From the NCBI GenBank assembly GCA_049644865.1, contig JBARSV010000040.1, forward strand, positions 1 to 15,403: a stretch of 15,403 nt of DNA, written 5' to 3'. Within the stretch, counting starts at the first letter, position 1. Every line of letters starts with the position of its first letter. The notes below the pieces were generated by a model, which saw nothing but the letters and a program-made list of their open reading frames with translations, made no database searches and was not told the DNA's origin. Positions 1 to 7,027 of this stretch are shown here, one piece after another. Source of the DNA: JAPUDQ01 sp049644865. GTDB lineage: Bacteria > Patescibacteriota > Saccharimonadia > Saccharimonadales > Saccharimonadaceae. A program made the translations under genes and the position numbers.

Positions 1-9
1 ACAGTAGGC

Positions 10-122
10 GGGTACAGTATCTAAAATGATCTGTTTAAACATAGTTCTCTTCATAGCAGAGAACAGGGTAACCGAATTATGATCTAACCGGTAGAGGGTG
101 GGTAACCTTCTTTATGATCTAA
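10..122. repeat. Degenerate repeated motifs upstream of the first gene
   Basis: The heptamer ATGATCT occurs at 26-32, 79-85 and 114-120. The octamer GGGTAACC occurs at 66-73 and 100-107, with a related GGGTAC at 10-15. The last two units have the same order, GGGTAACC then TGATCTAA, with spacers of 6 and 7 bases. A perfect 7-bp inverted repeat (GTTCTCT at 44-50, AGAGAAC at 58-64, 7-base loop) lies between the first two units. No gene is visible in 1-168. The repeats could be binding sites for a regulator of the downstream genes or a remnant of a larger array that begins left of the window. Function is unknown. Confidence 0.4.
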
Positions 123-155
123 TGCGGAGCACTATCCACCATCTTTCAAATGCCA

Positions 156-161
156 TATACT
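156..161 (+). promoter_or_regulatory. -10 box, leaderless promoter of small membrane protein gene
   Basis: TATACT lies 7 bases before the ATG at 169. With a normal 6-8 base distance from -10 box to transcription start, the mRNA would begin at or next to the ATG. No Shine-Dalgarno is present and no clear -35 box is seen 17 bases upstream. The same arrangement recurs at several other genes in the window. Confidence 0.6.
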
Positions 162-168
162 GATTGTC

Positions 169-393
169 ATGGCATTATTCATTCGCAAGGAAACACCGCG
201 CACTGAACTTCAAGAACGTATCGCTGCCGAGTTGCAAGAAAAATTACGAGCTGGTAGCAAACCCCTCGAGTACGAAAAACCTATAAATTCTGTCGAAGAA
301 CGAACACATGAGTCACAAAATCTTGGCCCTATTTTGATCATGATAGGTATGTTAATCTTTGTGGGCGTTGCGTACCTCTTGGTATCACGCTAA
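169..393 (+). CDS. Small single-pass membrane protein, function unknown
   Basis: The gene encodes 74 residues. The first 50 are charged and hydrophilic, rich in Glu, Lys and Arg, and probably partly helical. A single hydrophobic segment at about residues 52-71 ends in a short Ser-Arg tail. This predicts a tail-anchored or C-terminally anchored protein with its N-terminus in the cytoplasm. No catalytic motif or known family was recognised. The ATG at 169 is favoured because a TATACT -10 box lies 7 bases before it, the pattern expected for a leaderless transcript. Its stop is 11 bases before pheS, so it may be the first gene of the pheS operon. Coding character is supported by continuous sensible composition and by operon position. 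Confidence 0.6.
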   Translation: MALFIRKETPRTELQERIAAELQEKLRAGSKPLEYEKPINSVEERTHESQNLGPILIMIGMLIFVGVAYLLVSR

Positions 394-401
394 ACTATAC
401 T
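391..401 (+). promoter_or_regulatory. Possible -10 box(es) immediately before pheS
   Basis: Two overlapping candidates lie just before the pheS ATG at 405: TAAACT (391-396, overlapping the TAA stop of the previous gene, 8 bases before ATG) and TATACT (396-401, only 3 bases before ATG). The first fits the leaderless spacing seen elsewhere but is a weaker match; the second is a better hexamer at the wrong distance. pheS may instead be read through from the promoter at 156. Confidence 0.35.
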
Positions 402-404
402 ACT

Positions 405-1442
405 ATGAATGATACAATTGCCGCAGCCCGAGAGTCGTTGCTGCTGCAGATGGAAAAACTCCAAGACAAAAAACAAATTCTAAAACACCCCGAACTGCGA
501 GAGCTTTTTGATAAGATAAAACTTCAGCCCGTGGATCAACGTCGTACATACGGCCAAGCAGTAAACGCGCTCAAGCAAGAGTTGGAGCAACTAATAGCCG
601 CTTCTGTAACACAGGATGATATAAGTGCGCCTGCAATCGATGTGACGGCGCCAATGGATGTCAACGCGTCGCTTCCGCAGTTGCTGACAACCTCTGGGGG
701 GTCAATTCATCCACTTATGCGTGAGATTGCTGTCGTGTCCGACATATTTGCGCGTATGGGTTTCGTGACAGAAGAATCGCGTGAAATTGACGATCAATAT
801 CACATGTTTGAGTCACTCAATTTTCCCAAAGGGCACCCAGCGCGCGACGATTACGACACGTTTATGACCGTCGAGCGTGATGGCGACGGTGAACCACTGA
901 TTGCACCTGCGCACACCAGTACTATGCAAAATCGTATTCTCAAAAAATATTTTGACAATCTTGCGGCTGGTCGGCCGATTGCAGCGATTGTGCCTGACCG
1001 CGTGTTTCGCAACGAAGACCTCGATGCCAGGCACGAACACACCTTTTACCAGGTCGAGGGTATCTATGTCGATCGTGGGGTACATGCTGGTATGCTCATC
1101 GCGACACTAAAGGAATTTCTGGAAGATTATTATGGCAAGCAGCTTGACGTGCATGTCAATCCGTTTTACTTTCCATTTACCGAACCGAGTTTTGAATTTG
1201 GGCTGAGCTGTCCGTTTTGTGACAGTAAAGGCTGCAAGGTGTGTTCGCATGAGGGCAAGATTGAGCTACTCGGCTGCGGCATGATTCACCCAAATGTGCT
1301 GCGAGCGGCCGGCATCGACCCGGCTGAGTTTACTGGTTTCGCCTTCGGCTGTGGTATCGATCGTCTTGTCATGATGAAATACGGCATCGAAGACGTGCGT
1401 CATTTTGAGAGCGCAAAGTTGGATTTCTTGAGGCAGTTCTAA
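405..1442 (+). CDS. pheS: Phenylalanyl-tRNA synthetase alpha subunit
   Basis: This is the catalytic subunit of cytoplasmic PheRS, a heterotetramer with PheT, which charges tRNA-Phe with phenylalanine using ATP. The 345 residues match the family length. Residues 1-70 form the N-terminal coiled-coil region that contacts tRNA. The class II core follows: motif 2 around residues 200-219 (RVFRNEDLDARH then FYQVEG) and motif 3 at 311-328 (GFAFGCGIDRL). Before motif 3 is a Cys cluster, CPFC at 269-272 and CKVC at 277-280, followed by the conserved LGCGMIHPNVL stretch. A four-Cys insertion of this type occurs in PheS of several bacterial groups and may bind zinc. The stop TAA overlaps the ATG of the next gene by one base, so translation is probably coupled. 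No Shine-Dalgarno precedes the start. Confidence 0.97.
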   Translation: MNDTIAAARESLLLQMEKLQDKKQILKHPELRELFDKIKLQPVDQRRTYGQAVNALKQELEQLIAASVTQDDISAPAIDVTAPMDVNASLPQLLTTSGGSIHPLMREIAVVSDIFARMGFVTEESREIDDQYHMFESLNFPKGHPARDDYDTFMTVERDGDGEPLIAPAHTSTMQNRILKKYFDNLAAGRPIAAIVPDRVFRNEDLDARHEHTFYQVEGIYVDRGVHAGMLIATLKEFLEDYYGKQLDVHVNPFYFPFTEPSFEFGLSCPFCDSKGCKVCSHEGKIELLGCGMIHPNVLRAAGIDPAEFTGFAFGCGIDRLVMMKYGIEDVRHFESAKLDFLRQF

Positions 1443-2044
1443 TGAGCAAAAAGCCAGTTGTCTATGCCTTCATCGATAGCCAAAATCTCAACCTAGGCGT
1501 GCAGTCACAGGGATGGAAGTTGGATTACAAAAAATTCCGATTGTACTTAAAGAACAAATACAATGTCCAGCAAGCATTGTTGTTTATCGGTTTAGTCACG
1601 GGCAACGATGAGTTATACAAACAATTGCAACGGGCAGGATTTATATTGATCTTCAAACCGACTGTACGCTATTTTGAAAATGGTAAGCAAACAGTCAAAG
1701 GCAATGTCGATGCTGAACTCGTGTTGCACGCAGCAGCAATAGAGTATGAAAATTATGACAAGGCGATAATCGTTTCTGGCGATGGTGATTTCGCATGTCT
1801 GATCGAATATCTTGCTAAGAAACAAAAGTTACTGCACGTGTTTGCTCCAAGTGAAAAGTATTCAAAACTAATTGAGGCGCACGGACACTACATCGTACAT
1901 CTATGGCGTTTACGTAAAATTCTCGAGTACAAAAAAGACCGGCATCAGCGGTCGGTCGAAACCTTAGGCTTATCCGGTCATGGTGATACGCCTCAAATTG
2001 TAGCAAAAAAAGATAAAAAAGTCAATAATAGGAAGCAGCTATGA
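1442..2044 (+). CDS. NYN-domain (LabA/DUF88-type) ribonuclease-like protein
   Basis: This 200-residue protein has a NYN domain, a PIN-like fold found in predicted RNases acting on structured RNA. Visible acidic active-site positions are Asp12 in FIDSQNLN, Asp90 in KGNVDAELVLHA, and Asp114 and Asp116 in VSGDGDFACLIEYL, the usual NYN pattern. Residues about 5-160 make up the domain; the last 35 are basic (Lys/Arg-rich, ending KKDKKVNNRKQL) and may bind RNA. It sits between pheS and pheT, with a 1-base overlap at its start (TAATG) and a 4-base overlap at its end (ATGA), so all three are almost certainly co-translated. Family-level assignment is strong; the substrate is unknown. A role in tRNA or mRNA turnover linked to phenylalanine charging is only a guess from position. 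Confidence 0.85.
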   Translation: MSKKPVVYAFIDSQNLNLGVQSQGWKLDYKKFRLYLKNKYNVQQALLFIGLVTGNDELYKQLQRAGFILIFKPTVRYFENGKQTVKGNVDAELVLHAAAIEYENYDKAIIVSGDGDFACLIEYLAKKQKLLHVFAPSEKYSKLIEAHGHYIVHLWRLRKILEYKKDRHQRSVETLGLSGHGDTPQIVAKKDKKVNNRKQL

Positions 2045-4614
2045 AAGTCAGCCTGGGTACCATCAAACAATTTACCGACGTCGACCTGACGGTCGATGAG
2101 CTGGTGGCGAAGATCAATCAACAGCTTGGTGGGGTCGAGGAAGTGATCGACCTCAGCGACAAATACAAAGATACTGTCATCGTGCGAGTCGTCGAGTGCG
2201 AGAAACATCCTAATGCCGATAAACTGTCGGTATGTCTCATAGACATCGGTGATCATCCGCTAAAATCCAAAATCCAAAATCCAAAATCTTCCGAACTCAT
2301 CCAGGTGGTCTGTGGTGCGCCAAATGTCCACGCCGACATGTGGGCTATCTGGTTGCCACCAGGTGCGACCGTACCCGCTAGTTATGACGACGAAAAGCCG
2401 TTTGTACTCGATGTCCGTGACATTCGCGGCGTGCGTAGTCACGGTATGCTAGCCGCAGCCAACGAACTAGCAATTGGCAGCGACCACACAGGTATTATTG
2501 AGCTGACCGACAATGACCTTCATCCAAAATCTACAATCCAAAATCTAAAATCCGGTCAAAATTTCGCAGAAGTTTTCGGTCTCAACGACACCATCATCGA
2601 CATCGAAAACAAGATGTTTACCCACCGACCCGACCTCTTCGGGCAGTTGGGGGTGGCGAGGGAGATTGCGGGCATACAAGGCAAGCAATTTACAAGTCCA
2701 GACTGGTATCGTGAGTCGACAAACGACAAACGACAAACGACAAACGGAAAAGAACTGGAGCTCATCGTTCAAAACGATGCACCAGACGTGGTGCCTAGGT
2801 TTATGGCGGTTGTTATACGAGATGTGACGGTACGGCCTAGTCCGTTTTGGCTGCGGTGTGAATTGGTCCGGCTGGGCAGTAAGCCGATCAACAATATCGT
2901 CGATGTGACGAACTACGTGATGTTGCTGACCGCACAGCCGACGCATGCCTATGATTATGATAAGCTCCGTGCGAGCACGGGGCGGAGGGAAGAGAAAACT
3001 CTGGGTACCCGGTTTGCCCAAGAAGGTGAGACGATAACGCTGCTCAACGGCAAGACGTATGAGCTCGACGAGTCAGATATCGTGATTGTCGACGGCGAAG
3101 GACCGGTGGGTCTCGGCGGTATCATGGGTGGCGGCAATAGTGAAGTCAGTGACACAACAAAGAATGTCGTGCTTGAATGTGCCAACTTCGATATGTACGC
3201 CATACGCAAATCATCGATGCGCCACGGGCTATTTACCGACGCCGTCACGCGGTTTAACAAGGGCCAATCACCATTGCAGAATGCTGTTGTTATGGATTTG
3301 CTTATGGAACTCGTTACGGACGTCGCCAGCGGCATACAGGCGAGTGATGTTATTGACAATAAAAATTTTGAAGACATACATGATAAGGTATTGGGTAAAC
3401 AATGGATGCCACAAGTTATTTCTCCAGAGTTCATTAACAAGCGACTAGGCCTACAACTTAGTGGAGAGAGTATAGAAAAAATTTTAGAAAATGTTCAATT
3501 TGATATTCATGAAGTTGATCAACCTAACCTATGCATACAGCCCCCCTTCTGGCGAACCGATATTGAACAACCCGAAGATATCGTCGAAGAAGTTGGTCGT
3601 CTGAATGGTTTTGATAAGCTGCCGCGCGAATTGCCGACGCGAGGTATACAGCCGGCACCCAAAAACCTGACAATCGAGACCAAGCGCAGAGTGCGTGATG
3701 TCTTGAGTCGAGCCGGTGCCAACGAAGTACTGACATATAGCTTTGTACATGAAAACGTCATGACGCGCGCCGGACAAGATTCGTCACACGCTTACCAACT
3801 GAGCAACGCGCTCAGCCCAGACTTGCAATATTATCGGACGGCACTGGTGCCGAGTCTGCTCGACAATGTACACATGAATATCAAAGCCGGCCATGACAAA
3901 TTTGCTCTGTTCGAGATCGGCAAAGTCCACTACAAAGGCGAGATGGACAATGCTGAATCAAACGTACCCAACGAAGACTCCCACATAGGATTCGTCATCG
4001 CTTATGGTGACAAGCAGCGTCCTGACGGTGCACCTTATTTCCACGCCAAGTTCTATGCTGACTTGATCGTTGAGACTGACATGCAATTACTACAGCTGTC
4101 TAGATTTGATCTTGCAACAGATGAATGGGGTGCACAGCTCACGGCGCCATATGAACCATCGCGAAGTGCCGTCTTGGTGCGTGATGGACAGATTTGGGGC
4201 GTGGTAGGGGAATTCACAACTGCCGTAAAAAAAGCCTTTAAATTGCCCAACTACACCGCTGGTTTCGAGCTACATCTCGATATCATAAAGAGTCACAATG
4301 CTGATTACAAACCCTTGTCGCGATTTCCTCACGTTTCGCAAGACATCACTCTCAAGGTGAAAGACGATGTTACCTATGAATCATTGTCTGCGTGCCTATA
4401 TGATGCATTGCAGACACAGACTAATTCTGATATGACAGTGACAATGCAGCCGGTTAGTCTGTACAAACCTGCTGATGATAACAGCCACAAAACTATGACA
4501 TGGCGTATTGATGTTGCTCACAATGAGCGTACACTCACCGACGACGATGTCTCCTCTATGCTGCGCATCGCAGCTGACGCTGCCACAACGACGTTTGCTG
4601 CTGAACTCGTGTAA
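2041..4614 (+). CDS. pheT: Phenylalanyl-tRNA synthetase beta subunit
   Basis: This is the large PheRS subunit, which carries tRNA-binding and editing domains. In order: the N-terminal region (VSLGTIKQFTDVD), the EMAP/OB-fold tRNA-binding domain about 40-160 (contains KHPNADKLSVC and VVCGAPNV), the B3/B4 editing domain about 240-420 (LGGIMGGGNSEV), the B5 domain about 455-530 (PPFWRTDIEQPEDIVEEVGR), a class II-like core, and a C-terminal ferredoxin-like anticodon-binding domain about 760-857 (SRFPHVSQDITL). Its 857 residues are somewhat long for the family. Part of the excess comes from three low-complexity loops, at residues about 74-83, 162-171 and 226-235, each encoded by four 7-base repeats. 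The ATG overlaps the upstream stop (ATGA), with AGGAAG at 2030-2035 as ribosome binding site. It ends 2 bases before the convergent hydrolase gene, leaving no space for a separate terminator. Confidence 0.97.
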   Translation: MKVSLGTIKQFTDVDLTVDELVAKINQQLGGVEEVIDLSDKYKDTVIVRVVECEKHPNADKLSVCLIDIGDHPLKSKIQNPKSSELIQVVCGAPNVHADMWAIWLPPGATVPASYDDEKPFVLDVRDIRGVRSHGMLAAANELAIGSDHTGIIELTDNDLHPKSTIQNLKSGQNFAEVFGLNDTIIDIENKMFTHRPDLFGQLGVAREIAGIQGKQFTSPDWYRESTNDKRQTTNGKELELIVQNDAPDVVPRFMAVVIRDVTVRPSPFWLRCELVRLGSKPINNIVDVTNYVMLLTAQPTHAYDYDKLRASTGRREEKTLGTRFAQEGETITLLNGKTYELDESDIVIVDGEGPVGLGGIMGGGNSEVSDTTKNVVLECANFDMYAIRKSSMRHGLFTDAVTRFNKGQSPLQNAVVMDLLMELVTDVASGIQASDVIDNKNFEDIHDKVLGKQWMPQVISPEFINKRLGLQLSGESIEKILENVQFDIHEVDQPNLCIQPPFWRTDIEQPEDIVEEVGRLNGFDKLPRELPTRGIQPAPKNLTIETKRRVRDVLSRAGANEVLTYSFVHENVMTRAGQDSSHAYQLSNALSPDLQYYRTALVPSLLDNVHMNIKAGHDKFALFEIGKVHYKGEMDNAESNVPNEDSHIGFVIAYGDKQRPDGAPYFHAKFYADLIVETDMQLLQLSRFDLATDEWGAQLTAPYEPSRSAVLVRDGQIWGVVGEFTTAVKKAFKLPNYTAGFELHLDIIKSHNADYKPLSRFPHVSQDITLKVKDDVTYESLSACLYDALQTQTNSDMTVTMQPVSLYKPADDNSHKTMTWRIDVAHNERTLTDDDVSSMLRIAADAATTTFAAELV
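2262..2289 (+). repeat. Heptamer array 1 in pheT: (AAAATCC)3 + AAAATCT
   Basis: Four head-to-tail 7-base units lie at 2262-2268, 2269-2275, 2276-2282 and 2283-2289. The first three are AAAATCC and the last has one change. The array is translated as a Lys/Ser/Gln/Asn-rich loop (KSKIQNPKS) inside the OB-fold tRNA-binding domain, between the strand ending LIDIGD and the strand with VVCGAPNV. Confidence 0.9.
2526..2553 (+). repeat. Heptamer array 2 in pheT: degenerate AAAATCC-type units
   Basis: Four 7-base units lie at 2526-2532 (AAAATCT), 2533-2539 (ACAATCC), 2540-2546 (AAAATCT) and 2547-2553 (AAAATCC), preceded by a partial unit ATCC. It belongs to the same family as array 1 and is read in a similar way (HPKSTIQNLKSG), at the end of the tRNA-binding domain. 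The greater divergence suggests it is older than array 1. Confidence 0.85.
2718..2745 (+). repeat. Heptamer array 3 in pheT: (GACAAAC)4
   Basis: Four identical 7-base GACAAAC units lie at 2718-2724, 2725-2731, 2732-2738 and 2739-2745. They are translated as a polar loop (STNDKRQTTNGKE) in the linker before the B3/B4 domain. The unit differs from arrays 1 and 2, but the period (7) and copy number (4) are the same. Confidence 0.9.
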
Positions 4615-4616
4615 AC

Positions 4617-5750
4617 TCAATTATTTTGCAACGAATAACTTTTCATTTGGAGGCTCAGAACTTTGCGGGCATTGTGTTCGATCAGGCCGCGCGGCAGTGT
4701 GCCATCGTTGACACGGGCGACGACAAAATCGATCAGCTCGTTTGGATCGATCGTTGTTTTGCCACCATTGTCAGTAACGTAGAGCAGCATGGTGTTGCCA
4801 GCCTGCAGCGCCATGACGGCGGTTTGACGCGGGTCGGTGTAGGCTGCTTCACCGCTATCGCCGAGCATAAACATATCATCAGTGATCGTGATGCCGCGGT
4901 AATCTTCAGCGAGTTTGTCGTGCCAGACTCGTGACAGGCTGGCTGGCGCATCGTCGATGGTCGGAAACCGTAGATGACCCATCATGACCATGTCAGGGCG
5001 AAGATCGAAATTGGAGTGAAATGGCAACAAAGCACCGCCTTGTAGTTGCGACTCGCCTATCTCAGATGAAGGTATACCATAATGAGAATTGTCCACTACG
5101 GCACCGTGGCCCGGGTAATGCTTAAGTGTCGTCAGGGTCTGTTCACGAGAACCGAGTAAGGCCTGGCGAACTCGCTCGGACGCTGTGGTTGGTGTCGTAC
5201 CGAGCACGCGCCTGTAGATAAATGATTGCGGATTATTTGTCGTGTCCGCTACGATGCCGAAATTGAGAGTGATACCCGAACTGCGTAACATCTGTGATCG
5301 AACAGCAAATGCATCGTGCGTCGATGATGGCGGCAGGCTCGCGAGCGTTATGCCTGCAGGTTGGTTGTCGGTAAGACGTGAGACCGTACCACCTTCTTGG
5401 TCGATGGCGACCAGACGCGGGTACCGAGTCGTCCCGCGGATGGTGCCGGTTATTGCACTGAGCATCGCAGCATCAGGTGGTATGTTGTCGCCCATCAGTA
5501 TGACGCCGCCAGGTCGAACGCGCTCCACGAACTGGCGCATGATCTCGGGGTCGCGGGTCTGCGTATGCACGACGAATAGACTAGCGACCTGGTCGCGCAG
5601 TGACATCAACTGTAATTTCGCTTCGATGAGATTAGGCGGTGACATCGTGATGTCATATACAACGTCATAGCCCCGCAGCATTAGCCCGATGCCGGCAACC
5701 AACCCCATCACAATCATCGCACCCGCAAATGTCGACATATGCCGCTTCAT
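4617..5750 (-). CDS. Membrane-anchored family 3 glycoside hydrolase (beta-N-acetylhexosaminidase, NagZ-like)
   Basis: GH3 enzymes of this type remove N-acetylglucosamine from peptidoglycan fragments or other glycans. Counting from the ATG at 5750 (377 residues), residues about 7-26 form one hydrophobic helix, a signal anchor, so the enzyme probably faces outward. Motifs present are AIDQEGGTVSRL (115-126), KHYPGHG (210-216), DNSHYG (220-225, the Asp-His acid/base loop typical of NagZ-like members) and ITDDM (289-293, whose Asp is the expected nucleophile). Start choice: TATACT at 5762-5757 on this strand ends 6 bases before the ATG at 5750, giving a leaderless mRNA; in-frame GTG at 5768 and ATG at 5756 would lie in or against the promoter. 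It is divergent from tgt and convergent with pheT. The substrate (own wall, host wall or other glycan) cannot be decided from sequence. Confidence 0.88.
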   Translation of the reverse strand: MKRHMSTFAGAMIVMGLVAGIGLMLRGYDVVYDITMSPPNLIEAKLQLMSLRDQVASLFVVHTQTRDPEIMRQFVERVRPGGVILMGDNIPPDAAMLSAITGTIRGTTRYPRLVAIDQEGGTVSRLTDNQPAGITLASLPPSSTHDAFAVRSQMLRSSGITLNFGIVADTTNNPQSFIYRRVLGTTPTTASERVRQALLGSREQTLTTLKHYPGHGAVVDNSHYGIPSSEIGESQLQGGALLPFHSNFDLRPDMVMMGHLRFPTIDDAPASLSRVWHDKLAEDYRGITITDDMFMLGDSGEAAYTDPRQTAVMALQAGNTMLLYVTDNGGKTTIDPNELIDFVVARVNDGTLPRGLIEHNARKVLSLQMKSYSLQNN

Positions 5751-5756
5751 AGACAT

Positions 5757-5762
5757 AGTATA
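5757..5762 (-). promoter_or_regulatory. -10 box of the GH3 gene (leaderless)
   Basis: TATACT on the minus strand is followed after 6 bases by the ATG at 5750. No Shine-Dalgarno is seen. It lies in the 71-base divergent region shared with tgt. Confidence 0.55.
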
Positions 5763-5807
5763 GTCCACAATGATGTTTGCAAACTAGAAACTCTCGACTA
5801 TCACTTG

Positions 5808-5813
5808 TATACT
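5808..5813 (+). promoter_or_regulatory. -10 box of tgt (leaderless)
   Basis: TATACT ends 8 bases before the ATG at 5822, so transcription is predicted to start at or within a base or two of the start codon. There is no ribosome binding site and no recognisable -35 box at 17 bases. It fixes the tgt start at 5822 rather than the in-frame TTG at 5777, which lies upstream of the promoter. Confidence 0.6.
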
Positions 5814-5821
5814 TGGACAAT

Positions 5822-7027
5822 ATGTCTGATTTCACCTTTGCTATTACTAGAAAAGATGCGCAGCACCCATTGATGCGGAGTGGAGTAATCCACACTCCAC
5901 ATGGCGACATTCACACCCCAGCATTTACACCTGTGGCTACTAAAGCTGCCATGAAAGGTATGACGGTTGAGATGATGAAGGAAGTCGAAGCGCAAGCATT
6001 GCTTGCTAATGCCTACCACTTGTATATCCAACCGGGCCACACTCTTATCAAAAGAAGCGGCGGCCTCGGCAAATTTATGAACTGGGATCGTCCGACATTT
6101 ACGGACTCAGGAGGCTTTCAGGTTTTGTCTCTTGGCAGTGGTTATAAAAAAGTTGTATCGATGGTACAAAATACGGGTACACTATCTGAGCCAAGCACTC
6201 GTAAAGCATTCGTCGATGAAGATGGTGTCAATTTTAAGTCTCATCGTGATGGTTCGATACATCGTTTTACCCCTGAAGTATCAATGGAGATTCAGCACGC
6301 GTTGGGAGCCGATATTTGCTTCGCTTTTGACGAGCTAACATCGCTTGCTGACGAACCGAGTTATCATAGAGAAGCACTCGATCGAACACATAGGTGGGCG
6401 CAACGTTCACTCGATCATTTTCGTCGATTGCAAACTGACAATCCTAACGCTCCTTATCAAGCCCTGTACGGTGTGTTGCAAGGGGCAAATATCGAGAAGC
6501 TTCGGCGTGAAACGGCACAGTATCTAGGAGCAATGGATTTCGATGGTTTTGGCATTGGCGGCGCAATCGAAAAAGTACATCTTGGCGATATAGTGCGATG
6601 GGCGTGCGAAGAATTACCCGAGACTAAACCACGTCATTTACTCGGTATCAGTGAGCCGTCCGATATATTCGCGGCGGTTGAGTCCGGCATCGACACCTTT
6701 GATTGCGTTGCGCCAACAAGAGAGGCTCGCAACGGCGCTATATATACCCGTGATGGTCGGTATAATCTCAAAACTGCAAAATACCGTGATGATTTCACGC
6801 CGCTTGAGCATGACTGTCCATGTTATGTGTGTCGGCACTACGCGCGGGCGTATGTGCACCATCTTTTTAAGTCAAAAGAGATGTTGGGCGCAACACTCGC
6901 TTCGTACCATAATGAGTATTTTATTATATCGATGGTTGATAGTATTCGTCATGCGATAGAAAGTGGTACATTCATAGATCACAAACGTCTCGTATTGAGC
7001 CGTTATTTATCCGAAAAACGAAATTGA
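5822..7027 (+). CDS. tgt: tRNA-guanine(34) transglycosylase
   Basis: Tgt swaps guanine-34 in GUN-anticodon tRNAs (Asp, Asn, His, Tyr) for preQ1 or queuine. The 401 residues, counted from the ATG at 5822, contain TDSGGFQ (94-100), the base-recognition FDEL (169-172), the nucleophile Asp291 in GIDTFDCVAPTR, and a zinc site Cys332, Cys334, Cys337 with His363. Compared with the E. coli/Zymomonas type there is an extra stretch at about 105-135. Two pocket motifs also differ: FDEC is FDEL and the loop GGLAVGE is replaced by GGAIEKV (246-252). The well-studied enzymes use those positions to select preQ1, so this copy may have a different substrate preference. Its last 25 bases overlap the convergent queuosine-precursor transporter, which suggests a salvage pathway. 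Family identity is certain; the substrate is open. Confidence 0.95.
   Translation: MSDFTFAITRKDAQHPLMRSGVIHTPHGDIHTPAFTPVATKAAMKGMTVEMMKEVEAQALLANAYHLYIQPGHTLIKRSGGLGKFMNWDRPTFTDSGGFQVLSLGSGYKKVVSMVQNTGTLSEPSTRKAFVDEDGVNFKSHRDGSIHRFTPEVSMEIQHALGADICFAFDELTSLADEPSYHREALDRTHRWAQRSLDHFRRLQTDNPNAPYQALYGVLQGANIEKLRRETAQYLGAMDFDGFGIGGAIEKVHLGDIVRWACEELPETKPRHLLGISEPSDIFAAVESGIDTFDCVAPTREARNGAIYTRDGRYNLKTAKYRDDFTPLEHDCPCYVCRHYARAYVHHLFKSKEMLGATLASYHNEYFIISMVDSIRHAIESGTFIDHKRLVLSRYLSEKRN

Noticed and set aside
95..107. AGGGTGGGTAACC resembles the T-box core (AGGGTGGNACC) upstream of a Phe-tRNA synthetase operon.
   Set aside because: The match needs an inserted base, there is no terminator hairpin with a T run after it, and the first gene appears to have its own leaderless promoter at 156. 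It could be revisited with a covariance search.
2262..2745. CRISPR-like or mobile repeat array.
   Set aside because: The units are 7 bases, directly adjacent without spacers, and lie within a continuous pheT reading frame.
2545..3440. Long minus-strand open frames inside pheT.
   Set aside because: They lie opposite clearly conserved PheT domains and encode no recognisable protein; they are shadows of the real gene.
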